64,000 bases of DNA from Motacilla alba alba. Taxonomy: Eukaryota; Chordata; Aves; Passeriformes; Motacillidae. The notes under the pieces are model-generated. The model had not been told where the DNA came from, ran no database searches, and saw only the letters and a list, made by a program, of their open reading frames with translations. Positions 49,901 to 61,900 of the stretch are shown piece after piece; position 1 is the first letter of the stretch; the number at the start of each line of letters is the position of its first letter. The translations under genes were made by a program, and so were the position numbers. The stretch spans positions 24,100,286 to 24,164,285 of the forward strand of contig NC_052021.1 in assembly GCF_015832195.1 (NCBI RefSeq), in the 5' to 3' direction.

Positions 49901-52900
49901 AGCCTGCATGCCAAAGCCACCAGGTCCTGTTTCAAATCATAGTGATCCAGTGAATTCCAGGGTTCTCAGGCGCGTGGCATAGTTACAACCAAACTGGGAA
50001 TGAGAGTGGGCATTACCCTATTTGATACAGCTTGGGGTAATGGAGAAAGGGATTTTGTTACAGAATAGTGTAACAGGAGAACGATCGATAGCAGCAGCGT
50101 TTACATGAACTCCAGGCTGAGTAAGAAAAGCAGAGATACAGACTGCAATTACTAGTTTTTATATTACCATTTTTGTTTAATGTCATTTCCAGTGCTCCGT
50201 TACTCCATTAGAGCACTATAAACAACCAGGATGACCCAAGAAATAACAAATGAAGCTGTTGATGTTTTATCATCTGGATGAAAACAACTTACAGGTCTTT
50301 CCTCTTCCTAATAAAATTCTTAGTAGTCTTTACTTTTTTAATGTTCTAATTGGCTGCTAGTGAGTTCCTCTTTCTGCGCCACTTTGAAGAAAACCTGCTT
50401 AGATCAGCAAACCATGTTGGGCAGATAATATTTTGCTGATACACAGAGCCAGTGCTTGAACAGAGCCTTGTTTATTTGCCTTTTCAATATTGTGACATTT
50501 CAGACATCTCCTTGCAGCCAAACTCCCTGTGTGTGCCATTGTGAGGGGAGGCTGAGATGTGCCCGCCGAACATTCCTGCCACGGCTGCGGCGATGCTGCT
50601 CAGCTCCTGCACAGCCAAACACACTACGTGGGATGGTGGCGTGCTGCTAAATCCAGCTGCTGTGTTGCGCCTTGGAGAAAGCTGCATTACACCTGCTGTG
50701 AGAAAGGATCCTCCCCCAGCTCTGCACACAGAGACCCAGCCATCCTCACAGAACAGAGGGTCTGGTCCCTCTGCTGAGGTGCTGGTCCTGTTCATGCTCT
50801 GCAGGCACTGAGTAGCACAGGCATGGAATCAGAGGAGAGCACCTGGAGTCACTGGATAAAATGCAGCAGATGATCACTGGTGATTGAAACTGAGAGACCA
50901 GGCACAGATCCTTGGTCCCCTGTTCCCTGCTCACTTTGCTGGGCAGGGGGTTTCCTAGCAGTGGGGACAGCACCAGCTGGGGTCATTATAACCCCAGGTG
51001 GTACTGGGCAACTGCAAGGGTGATATGGGGAGAAGGGACAGACACATCCTTCATGCTTGCCAGCTGCAAACTTGGTGGTTGTTTTCCAGTCCAGCATGGC
51101 CACTGAGAGGGTGAGAGCTATCTGGATCTCCACACTTCTCCACCTGATGCTTTGGGCAATTATTTATGCACACATTCAGCTGCAAATCCCCATTCTGCTA
51201 ACAGCCTACACAGTTTCCAGAAAGAAAAACATGGGCCTTACATCTGCAGATGTCTTTTACTGCACAGTGGAAATGCCAGGAATTATCTCTGCTACTCCAA
51301 TAAAGGAATGTCCTTTCTCATCTCCTTTGGGGACAACAGCAGCATTACTGAACTATCACCTCAGGACAGGATTCTGCAACCACCACAAGCAAACCCTTCA
51401 ATGATGATGGAAGATCTCAAACAGCATCCAGGGAACATGCCCCAGTGAGCCACCAGCCTGTCACAAGGGTCAGCACCACTGACAGGTGATGTTCACATCA
51501 CCCTCTTCATGCTCCTCCATTCTGCACTGCAGACAACAGCAAGGAAACTACATTCAAAATATTACATTAGGAGGTAGCTTTGACCCCACATGGTGCTCAG
51601 GTGCAAATGTCTCCCCAGGGTGAAAGACAACAGATAATTGGATTTGACAAGCAATTTACAGTAACGCTTTCATCTATGAAGAGTTAATTCAATCTTGTCA
51701 ATCCTATTTACTGAAACACTGGCACTCACATGTATTCTGCTGCCATCATTTGACCCATGCTCAGGAACAGATGTGATTGGTTGCACAATTAAATGATGCA
51801 GCAATACCCTAATTTAATTTAAAATCTGTGTTTACAGATATCCAGCCCTTACTGAAGCAGCACAGGGCTGACACTTGGCTTGCTGCTTTGGGTTCTGTTT
51901 GCTGTACTTCTTACACCTTTGTGAGGCAAACAAATCCTATGGTATGACCAGCCTTACTGCCCTATTACTAAACTGAAAAACAGCCTGACTCCCAACTCAA
52001 GCATATGCAGTGCTGAAATAGCACAGCCAAACTCTCCTTGGATTTGAATCCTTGGGACAGAGCAGCCTCTTACCTCCTGCAGTGCCTAACAGAATTTGCA
52101 AAGAAGTATTTTTAAAAATGCAGTTCCTACTAATGCTACAGCTCTCAAAACCACTGAGGCACTTCCCACAGAGACAGCCGTTTGGGGAAGGGTGGGCTCT
52201 TTTTTAAAGAAACATGAAAATGGAGTAGTGAAATTAATTATCTCTATTCCTCCCTCCCTGCTCCTGGGCAGCCCCCTGGGTTTCCCCATGGGTCGTATCC
52301 AGTGTCACTGTCAATGCCAGCCACTGCAGCCTTGATTAAGTCATTACAAGTCAGCCCTTGTTCCTCCACTTCCAGTCAAGAGCAAAGGAGACACGTGCTG
52401 GTTTCAGAAGCCCTGAAGTGCAGCTCTGTCATTGACACAGCAGGGTGAGTGGAGTTGGCAGAGACCTGTGGACTCCAGCTGTTTTGGACATGAGTGGTGC
52501 CCGTGAGTTGGCTGAGCATTACTCCCAGAGAATTTGCTTGGTTCTCTTCTAGAAGTGCCACATGGGGACAAGCAGGGATATTATCAAAGAAGATTGATTA
52601 TGCTAAGACCACCTTACCATGCATGGCATCAGATTGCAAACCCCAGGTTCAACCAGTGCTAGGTTAGAAGTTCAAGCTCACAGCAAAAATCTGGAAAGCA
52701 CAAGTCATCCCAAGATCTGGAGCTAATTTCTCTTTGAGCAAGAATCTCTGCACATCAAGCCATAGATTTCCCAAAATGCAAGGGTTACCCAAAGTCCCCC
52801 ATAGCGTTCATTTACTTTTCCAACTCTCTTTGCAGGCTTCATTAGAGCTGGAAACACAAATTTCTATTCAAGATCCAAAGCAGTTTCCTTTGCCTCACCT

Positions 52901-53024
52901 AAGAGATGCTCAGGCATAACCAAAAATCCAGAAAGACTAATAGGAGGGAATGAATAAAAAACCACCTATCACCTCTGGGACTCTAAAACCAAGTTATGGC
53001 AGCCTGAGCACACAGGGCCTTGTC

Positions 53025-53130
53025 GCAGTCTCACAGCTGGGAAACTGAGGCACAGATGGACACAGTGACATAGTAGAGACATGGCAGGACTGTGGAAATC
53101 TCAAGTAACCTCAATTTCTGTAACTCTGCA
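53025..53130 (-). mobile_element. MIR-like SINE relic, antisense
   Basis: The plus strand contains CAGCTGGGAAACTGAGGCACAGATGG, then ACACAGTGACATAG and GCAGGACTGTGGAAATCTCA. This matches the reverse complement of the MIR core (GGGAAACTGAGGCACAGAGAGG...AAGTGACTTG...GCAGAGCTGGGA). It is diverged and partial. Confidence 0.5.
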
Positions 53131-53483
53131 CCTTACACTGCAAGAGCTAAAGAGGCTGTGGTAGGGGGCTGACACTGCTCATGCAGTGTTGGCCCTGACA
53201 GAGATCCCTGGGAGAGAAAAGGGTTAAAGAAGGGAATTTTGTTACTTTCTTGTTGTATTTTCTCGTGGGGGGAGAAGCGTCGTGCAAGCAGGAGTTTTCC
53301 ACTGGCTAGGCCCCCTTGCACTTATCAATGGGACCTTTCAGGACTCACTCCCTGATTGAGACATCATTTCCTGTCCAACACACTAACCCCATTGATAACT
53401 CCACACTTGATGGGAACTTTTCAAACCTACCAGGAAAGGCCGGGAGACCCAGAACAACATATACATGAAAACAGAACTGGGGT

Positions 53484-53515
53484 GAAAAGAGAAAGAAGAG
53501 AGAAAAAGAAAGAAA
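53484..53515. repeat. 32-bp polypurine (GA-rich) tract
   Basis: All bases from 53484 to 53515 are A or G (GAAAAGAGAAAGAAGAGAG and onward), giving a polypyrimidine tract on the transcribed (minus) sense strand. It could form a triplex or bind pyrimidine-tract proteins in the pre-mRNA, but no exon follows it. Confidence 0.85.
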
Positions 53516-54792
53516 CAGTTTTGGCCACAATTCACAAGCTAACAAGAAATGTTTGCAACCACAGAGCTGTGCATCTTTAGCAGGTACAGCAGACACAGAG
53601 AAGATGCTGACATTCTCTTACAGCAGTGGGACTGTCAGGCCTGGCACTTCAGCCCAGTTAGAAATGGAGATGGGCACAAGAGGATGCTTAAGAACATCCC
53701 TCTCTTGTCTTCCTGCCACACAGCAAAAAGAAATTAGGACTGGCTGTAGAAATGGTCACATTTCACCCAAAAGGCCAGGAGGCCATAATAACTGATATAG
53801 CTTACAAAACAGCCAGGAGACTTCAGGTTTCCAAGTACCAGAAATGAAACAAAGAGGAGCAGAGATGAAACTAGAGCTCTTTAAGATACCATAAACAAGA
53901 ACCCTTTTTTTCCTAATTTACCATACGAAAAGGCTCAGTGTTACTTTTCAGGACACAGCACAGTCAGCTACATTCTCAATACTGACCGTGAGGACTTGCT
54001 ATTGAAACCTCAGCCCAGCTCCAAACACAAGCTCCAGTACAAAAATCAACCTTTCCCCCAAAGTTCAAGAGTGTCTCAAACCACAGCTTTTATTTTTACC
54101 CCAGGCAATTAGTATTGCTGCCTACAAAGCTACAATGATACAAAAATATCAGCGGATCTGGATTATTGCCAAACAGAACACCAGCCCCAAAGCTCCCCCT
54201 ACCCATGCAGGTGCCTGGGAGCGCCACCAGAAATGAAGCGGCTGATTCCTGGTTTCAAACTTTGGTCAGCAGCTATCCAGCAAGAAAGCTTTTGATGATA
54301 CCTAAACATACAGGCACAGAATAGAGAAAAGGAGCTGTACAAAACAGCAGGAGCCAGGACACTGGCTGGCTAGGTAGATGGTTAGGAAGAGAGACTGGAA
54401 AGTTTCCACTGCATTCTCTGTTACTGAACTGCTGTGGGAGTGTGCAAAAGCTCTGTTGTTTTCAGTTGCTTGGGTAAGTAGTTTCTGGGGGCCCAAAACG
54501 TAGTGCTCTCTCTGTTTTAAGTGCATCTGAAGTATTTAAAATTAGATCCCCTCTTTAACAGAAACCATTCATGAAAATGTCAGCTTTATAAGTCTTTACA
54601 GTGCAAGTTACTCACTGTGAGCATACCACCCACTTATCTTATACCCTACAAGGCCAGAGTCTGAAAAGTTTCAAGATCATGACATGTAACAGACCAAACA
54701 AGCACAAAGCCTTATTTAAAGGCACTATTAACCCAGCTGGAAACATGACTAGAAGCATGAGTAGAAATAATATTTTATGTTAGACAGGACAG

Positions 54793-54798
54793 ACTTAC
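54793..54798 (-). promoter_or_regulatory. Splice donor of exon 2
   Basis: The minus-strand sequence reads CAG|GTAAGT, fully complementary to the U1 snRNA 5' end. It fixes the 3' end of the exon after a complete glutamine codon. Confidence 0.9.
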
Positions 54799-54879
54799 CT
54801 GCAGGTCAAAGAACTTGCTGTATCTCCGGTAGATGATCTGGGAAGTCAGGTCAGACCATGTTACGTTGATGATATAGAC
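54799..54879 (-). CDS. SH3PXD2A: SH3PXD2A coding exon 2, PX domain beta-sheet segment
   Basis: This 81-nt exon encodes 27 residues in phase 0, beginning [10 protein letters not shown] and ending [12 protein letters not shown]. It forms the end of the first PX beta strands and the start of the first helix. The RRYSKF stretch is the conserved PX phosphoinositide-contact motif (R-R/K-Y-S-x-F/L), which in TKS5 supports membrane targeting. On the minus strand the acceptor is a pyrimidine-rich TTCTTTTCCCTGAACAG ending at 54880, with a branch-like CTGAT about 27 nt upstream. The donor is CAG|GTAAGT, a perfect consensus, at 54798-54793. From memory of the human protein, roughly residues 25-51 are covered. 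Two positions appear to differ from human (L for S after TWSD, and I for T before IYRRY). The paralogue SH3PXD2B is less likely because its segment reads more like YIIRVTWSSGSTEAIYRRY. Confidence 0.93.
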
Positions 54880-54916
54880 CTGTTCAGGGAAAAGAACACA
54901 CAAATCAGCCTGGGCC
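54880..54916 (-). promoter_or_regulatory. Splice acceptor region of exon 2
   Basis: The minus-strand sequence has a T-rich tract (TTTGTGTGTTCTTTTCCC) followed by TGAACAG, with CTGAT as a candidate branch point further upstream. It fixes the start of the exon at a valine codon. Confidence 0.8.
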
Positions 54917-55675
54917 AGGAAGCACAGGATACATGCAAAAGCAGAACAGCCAACATAGGTTAATTTCGGATCTCACTGGCTGCTCCCACTCACAGTGAGG
55001 AATATAGCCCTGGGAGCAGGACTAGCCTAAATTAAAGCCTGTTGCAGCCTTCAACAGAAGTCTTGGGGGAGTACTCAGTGCTCTCCCACACATCCCCATC
55101 AGCAGCTCCCACTGACTTTGCTCTGCCTGGGATAAAAGCCCTAATTGAAGGATGTCACATTTTCTGGTCCCTGGTAGCACACCCTGCCTTCTGTCCTCTT
55201 TGGAAGGTCCCAGGGCCAGCTACAGGCATGCCTGGGTGAGCTATTCCACTCCTGAAACAACAGCTCCTCGTGGGGTGCTGCTCTCCAACCCCACACTCCA
55301 GGTTGTCTTCATGTATGGAGTTGTGGCTGCCACCCTTCCCAAGCCAGGAGCGGCTCTGGGTCAACAGGAAATCCAATGGAAATGCAGCTCCCCAGGTGCT
55401 GTGGAATTACAGCCATGCAACACCATTGCTTACTCACACCCCTACATGTGTGACAGAAACCAAACCCTGCCAGGGCACACAGCTCTTGCTGAGTCACATC
55501 AGGGGATGTAAAGCTGGACAGTGAGAGTGACACTGCTTCCTTGCATTGATGGAAAAAGCAACAGAAACCTGGAATAAGCCCAGGATTTCCCTTGCCCAAC
55601 CCTAGTCCATCCCCAAAACAATCCACTTACAGAAACACCGTTTTGCCAGAAGCTGTGATAAAAATGATTCACAAA

Positions 55676-55719
55676 GACACACACAAACTTGTACATATAC
55701 ATATAAATACACACACAAG
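55676..55719. repeat. AC/AT-rich imperfect simple repeat
   Basis: ACACACACAAACTTGTACATATACATATAAATACACACACAAG is an imperfect alternating purine-pyrimidine stretch, probably an interrupted old microsatellite. Confidence 0.8.
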
Positions 55720-58700
55720 ACATAAAAATGTTGCCTTTTGACCCTAGTAGCTCCAAAAAAGTTGAAAATGGGCCAGGTTCTGCTCTCTCATACACTTGCT
55801 CTCAGGCCAATGCTGGTCCTGCTGCCTTGATGACAGATCCATAAGAAGACTTCAACAAACACAGGATGGAGCTATCAAGGGTGACCACAGACATCAATAT
55901 AATGAAAATCACAGCTAGGAGAGCTCCTGGGCCTTTAAAGCAATTCCCAGGTTTCACATATGGACTGAGATAATGATCTGGCAGAGGAAACAGGAAAGCA
56001 TTCCTCCTCCCTCAGCCACAGCACTGCAGCAGAGGTCCCTTTTGCCATGGATGCAGAAGTGAAGCTCTCTGTCTTCAGCAACGAGGGATGCATAAGCATC
56101 ACCCTCTTCTCCACCTTCCCCATGACACCAGACCATCTTCCAAGCTATGGATTCAATTGCTTCAGTACTTTTACCAATAAAAATTATCACCTAAAAATCC
56201 CTGCAGCAGGGGTGTTGAACATTGGGCTTGATAACACTTTTCCAAGGACCACCAATGGATGGTTTTTTCTTCTTCTTTCCCAGGGTGTCCTCCCAGAAAC
56301 CACAGAGATCCTGCAGCCATACTTTCCCCTCTGCTTGTTACGACCACATTCAGTCCCCAAGGTGTTCTGCCTCCCATCTCCTGCAGCCCAGTTTCATGGC
56401 ATTCAATAACTGGAGATGCTGTGCACAGGCTGTTAAGGAGATCCGGGGCCTTTCTCATGATTGTATCAAACATATCTGCTCTTCCCACCAGGGCAGAGAC
56501 CATCAAGGCTGACAAAGGGAAGACTGCCCAGGGGTAAGAGCCTGACTCTCGGCAAACCCAGGTTACTCTGCTGCACCTCATCATTTTCCTGGAAAACCAA
56601 ACCACCCAACTTCCTTCCTGCAATGCCCATATACACAAGGGGGGCATAGCACTGCCCTGCTGCACGGAGGGGAGATAAGCCTGTGTAAAATGAAAATTTC
56701 AAGTCCCCTTTACAGATCTTACCCACGCAGTCAAGGCAGAGGAGTCAGAGCCTGGGAAGGAAGCTGCTGTTGCCAATTTTCAGGCCAGCCACACTGCACT
56801 GAAGAATATTTTTCCATGTGTTTGTTGTGGGAAAAAAAAAAGTTTGTAGCTTCACTCTGAGCTAATTCACACACAAATATTTCTACTCATCCTCTATCCA
56901 ACAGCTACTTTCAGATGGAAAACCCATTGGATTAAAAACAGATCTTGACAGATGGGAGCTGAATAGGCTCCAAAAGCAACTTCAGATACTGTAATTCTGG
57001 CCCTGAATTCTCACAAAGGGGATGAGACAGGAGGAGAAACATATTGCACATGTAAATAAAGATTATAATTTTTCTTTCATTATGCATCTTTTCTTCAGAA
57101 ACTAGAAACAAAACGCATATGCCACAGACATCCAGGCACTTTGAATTTCATGGCACTTCAGGCTTCCCTGTGCTGTTCTTCAGAACCCACAAAATCTGTG
57201 AGTTCCTGAAATTTTTAACAGCCTGCAAGTCTCCTTGTTCAAAACCTAGTCCAGGCAAAGTCAATCCTACTTTAGGATTCCAGTTTGATGGTGCAGTAAG
57301 TGGCACAACGCCTCCATGACACAAGGAGGGGCAGAGTTGGGTGCACAGGGATATTCTGGGCAAGAGGTTGGATTTATTTGGTGCAGGAAACAGGTGTAGG
57401 AGCAGCACCCCACTGCATGGTGCAGATAATACATTCCCAGATCTGAAATTCAGGCTCTGTGGGAATAAAGCTGCCACTGACTTCAGTAAAGCCAGGATTT
57501 TGCTGCACATTTGGAACAGCAATTAAATCTTTTTGAGCCTAAGGTCTCCTCAAGCTCAGTAAGTGATGGATGGGGCAGCATGCAGATCCACTGACTTCTA
57601 TTTTACTGAAAGATTACAGCAGAAGCAAGAAAAGTCTTTAATCATAACCTGGTGCTATGTGAAGTGAGAAACCAATGGGCTCAAAATCTGCTTGGTGGGA
57701 GACAGGTGCAAAACCTAAAACAGCTTTTTTTTTTCTTTTTGCTTGTTTGCCCAAATCTAACTGCTTCCCAAAAGCCACCATTTAAAATAATGGGGTTTGG
57801 TTGAAAAATATTTGTAAAATCCCAGATTATAAATGCAAGGTCCAGAGGTTTCAGAAGCCTTAGATATCACATTTCTCTCCCTTAGAGGTCTGAGTTTGGA
57901 AGTTATTTGCTTCTGCTGCCTTGGTCAGATGCAGAACCTTCTCATGAGCAGCAAATATTACATCAGCTTACCTCACCATTTTTTTTTTTCTTCAGATCTT
58001 AAAATGGATTGCTGTGAAAGTGATCAACAAAGTCCCAAGAGAGAGGGAGAAAAGCAGTCCTGGGGGAGCCCAGGGTCATGCAAATGCAAGGGGACAAGGA
58101 GGCAGCAGGAAATATCGGGTAAATAGGGAGAGTCATCCCACGCTCAACAGCCAGCAGAGCCAGCATTGCTCTCACAGCCACGTGCAGAGGCAGGGGAAAG
58201 ATTTCTGTGGCATCCAGCAACTCCCCAAAACTGAGCCACACAAGCCACCACTCCAACATGCAGTTGGTCCTGCCCACAAGAGAGTCCCAGCTCCTTGGCA
58301 CATTCTGTCTTGCTAAAAGAAGATAAAATCAAAGTACCTTACAGGTCTTGGAGCAAGCTCTTTCATGTAAGTACAGTGTTTTCCTACACACAACTAAACT
58401 GTAATTGAGATTCCAAATTACTGCAGTAATTAATTACTAAAGGCAAAGAGACCTGCTTTATGTATCTGCCATCTTTATAACCATAAAGAAGTCGAAACGC
58501 AAATGCTATTCAAATGCTTCACCTTAAAAATCTTTAACAAAAGATCCTTGACAATGAATGAAAATTGAAGTAAAAACAACAAACAACTCACTGCACAATC
58601 ACTGGGTGCTCCAGCCACTAAGAATGTTCACATTTTAATTTCCCAAGTCCAGTCTTTTTTTGATGTATTATTGTATTTTAAAATAAATCCTTCTTCAGAG

Positions 58701-58840
58701 AAACAGGAAGTCGACTTTAAAGATCTAGAATATTAATCAGGAACTAAGCTTGATAAGGAGCCCTTAATATTGATGGCTTATGAAAGAAGGTGAAGGGTGC
58801 TGTTCCAGCATACACCACAGTTGAGACAGCCACCATAGAC

Positions 58841-58913
58841 AGAGTATCACCATACCATTTCAGAAGGCTTCAACCCACACAGAGTAACATCATACCATTT
58901 CAGAAGGCTTCAA
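58841..58913. repeat. Imperfect tandem duplication, 40-bp unit, about 1.8 copies
   Basis: The unit at 58841-58880 (starting AGAGTATCACCATACCATTT) is repeated at 58881-58913 (starting AGAGTAACATCATACCATTT), and both continue CAGAAGGCTTCAA. Over the 33 shared positions there are two mismatches, so the duplication is fairly recent or maintained. No coding frame is implied. Confidence 0.9.
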
Positions 58914-61900
58914 GCACCTGCCCTTCTCGTTCTTTAGCCCAACCTTTTATACCCCTCATGTTCATGCATTGCACCTGTGTGCCCTCTGCTCCCTTTGGGG
59001 GTTGGTCAGTGCTCCTGGGCACTCCATGGCTCATTATCTTTGATACTGTTCACCTGCTTCTCACAGCTGCACCCACTGGGGATGGGGCTTGGCCCAGCCC
59101 CACTCCCAATCACCACAAACTGTGTGCCTACAGGTGCCAGGGGGATTTTACCAGCTGCTAATTATTGTTGTTTAATTCTAGCTCTGGGAAACTTCTTCTT
59201 TACCCGCCACAGAGCAGAAAATTTATTGTAAACTGAAGTCATTGCTCTCCCTTTACTGCCTACACAAGCAATGAGGAGAGATGACTTCCTACTACAAAAC
59301 ACATCCACTCTAACGTCACTGGGCATGACCTTATCGTTGACTGTCTTGTTTTCACTGGAAAATATCCAGTTCTAGCCAGCACAAACCCCAGAGGTACCAA
59401 ATTCAGGTTATTCTCATGTGACCTATTTTTCAGCTGTTTTTTAGAGGGTAATGTCTTGTTGTCTACAGCCAACAAGAGCTGGAGTGGAAGACAAATGTCT
59501 GAAACTGGTCATCTGATGAGACCAAGATTAGAACATACACAAATACAAGAGCTATTGGCAAAGGGAAGATTGAAAAGCAGAAACCAGAAATATCCCTGCA
59601 CACATTAGAGAGGGTGTTGTTAGCCTCTAATAAGTAATTACAGTAAACACCAGTTATTAAGAGAGTTCTGTGAATGCAAAAGACAACACTATGGTGCAGT
59701 TTGTGTGCAGATACCATCACAATATCCCCTTTTATCCTGGAAAATGTCAGCTTCTTCAAAACTCCTGTTTAAGTGTTGGATGTTTGTCCTCCTATGAACC
59801 AGGTTTGAATTGGAAAAGATACCCCTTCTCCCCTGCATTCAGATGCTATCTCTGCCTGTGAGCTGGAAGCTTTCCACCAGCACAGCTCAGCATGTGAATG
59901 CTCTCTGCTCCACTTCCATGCAAAGTCAACTCAGCTCCTGCAAGGCTTGCAGCAATTTCAGCTGCTTTATTTACCTGGCGGAGTTTGCATTAAAACAACT
60001 TAAACTGCAGCAAAGTCAACATTCATCTGTGCCCTAAATTACCAGAGTACAGCCACTGCACCAACTCACTGTTTGCATAACCTTTTCACGTCAAAGATGT
60101 GCTGATGAGCACAAATTGGTGCTGGCCCAGATCCAGATTTGAAGTGATATCAGCCTAGGGACAGCAATTTTGGTACCCACAAGACCAAACCAGCAAAGCC
60201 GTTCAGCTTCCTGATGCGGTTTGGTTGATTTTAGGTATCTTTTTCTACCCCGTAAAACACCGGCACCAGCAGCTGGGGTTTCCCCAGGATAAGGGGCCTT
60301 AGTGTCCTCAGTTTCTGCCCTATACGAGGGCCAGTGTGGCATCAGGAAGAGTGGAATGCTCCAGGAATAAACACAGAGAATGTAAGCCCTTCTCATGCAC
60401 ACATCACCTGTGCCTTCACTTGGCCTGGATCACATCTGACTCTGGATTCAGTGAGCACAGCACGGGCTTCTTGCCCAGCTCACTAACATCCAAAAGGCAC
60501 TAAAAAGCACTGTGAGACCTGGGAAATTCCCACAGAGGTGAAGTCAGACCCTCAGCCCCAAGCCAGTGGTAAGTCCATCACTGATGCCATGCAATGAGGT
60601 CACCTTTCAGCACGACGGTCTCCGAGGCACCTCAGCTCAGCTGGGGCAGGGCCAAGGAAGAGCTATTTTCAAACCCACTGCGGAGCTGTTCTCACTCCAG
60701 GATTTTGAAGACTGAGCTGAGAAACAGAGATGAGACTTGGAAGAAATATGAGACCCAGGGAGCCCCAGACAGGAAAGGTCCTTGCAGGGTGGCTGCTGCC
60801 AGGGCAGGATGCCTCAGAGCAGTCCCAAGGAGGGGGTGACGCGGGCTGCACGCAGGTGTGGGGCATCTGGCTTTCTCATGCACCAGATGTGGCTTCATGG
60901 ACACCCCTCTACTCAGCTCGTGTTTCCATTACCAATGGGGAAAACGTAACTGAGAAAAAGACAAAATGACCCAGGGGTCTCATGGACAAATGTTGCACGT
61001 ACCTTAGTCTTGGAAGCAAAGCAAAGTTACAGTATGCTGGGAAAGAGCAAACTGAACAGCTCTAGCATTTGCCAGTTCTCATCTGTAAGCAGCCACCACA
61101 CAGGCAACTAAAGCAGGACATAGCAATTCCAGTTTCCATCATAATTTGCAAACTAATTTACAGTCAAAATAAACATACAAGTGAAGGGAAAGAAAAAAAA
61201 AATAGGGAGGGGGGGATAGGAGAGTTTTCCTTTCTCCACATTTCTTTTGTGGATCTTGTTTCACCTCTAAGCTACAGTGTAAAAGGATTAATGCTGCCTC
61301 TCTTTTCAGCCATATCACACCAAATCTGTTGTGAGTACACAAAAAACAAACTCCTTTCCAGCTCCTAATCTAGTCATAGTCTCAAGACTCAAACTGGGTC
61401 CATTCTAGTTTAGAAAACCACACCACTACTGCAACCTATATGAGCACAGATCTTCCTCTTGGTGGAGCAGTAATCAGGGTGCAATCTGTTTCTCTTTGCC
61501 AAATCCCAGTACTTAAGAACAAATGAGAATAGCAAACAACTGCCTCAAGCCAGCCAGCAGACATCCCTGGAACACAGGAAGAGGAACTCATTGGAGTATG
61601 GAGGCACCTGGCTGGATGAGTTTGCTGGTTTCCTAGCTCCAGGGGGACAGACCAGACACAGAACAGAGCTGTGTCTGAATGACGAATCCAGCTCGTCGTG
61701 TTACACAGGCAGAGTAACACAGTACTTAGCCTCCCATATTCTTCTCATGCACTGATGAGGTTTTAAAGCCCACAGTTCAGATTCTGACTTAGTCTCCACT
61801 TCACCCCTCAGCTTTTTGGCATTTGCCAGCTTGAGTTTCTAAACAGTCTTCAGGCCTTTCCAGCATCTTCCTGCTAAGAAGATGCTAAGTTGTCCCACAC

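Larger units (their letters stand above)
28301..54798 (-). other. SH3PXD2A: Complete 26.5 kb intron between exons 2 and 3
   Basis: This intron is bounded by a GTAAGT donor at its right end and a TTTGCAG acceptor at its left end. It contains a CA microsatellite (40366-40388), a sense CR1 3' fragment (41597-41791), CpG-enriched patches (42590-43115 and 46500-46765), a MIR-like relic (44110-44220), an A26 tract (46882-46907), a second MIR-like relic (53025-53130) and a polypurine tract (53484-53515). I see no recognisable exon. The stretches 28340-40360, 47100-53000 and 53520-54790 hold nothing I can name beyond unique AT-leaning intronic sequence. Confidence 0.8.

Noticed and set aside
56171..56665. 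164-codon minus-strand frame in the intron upstream of exon 2
   Set aside because: Plus-strand frames overlap nearly all of it, no domain is visible, and it does not join exon 2 with plausible splice signals.
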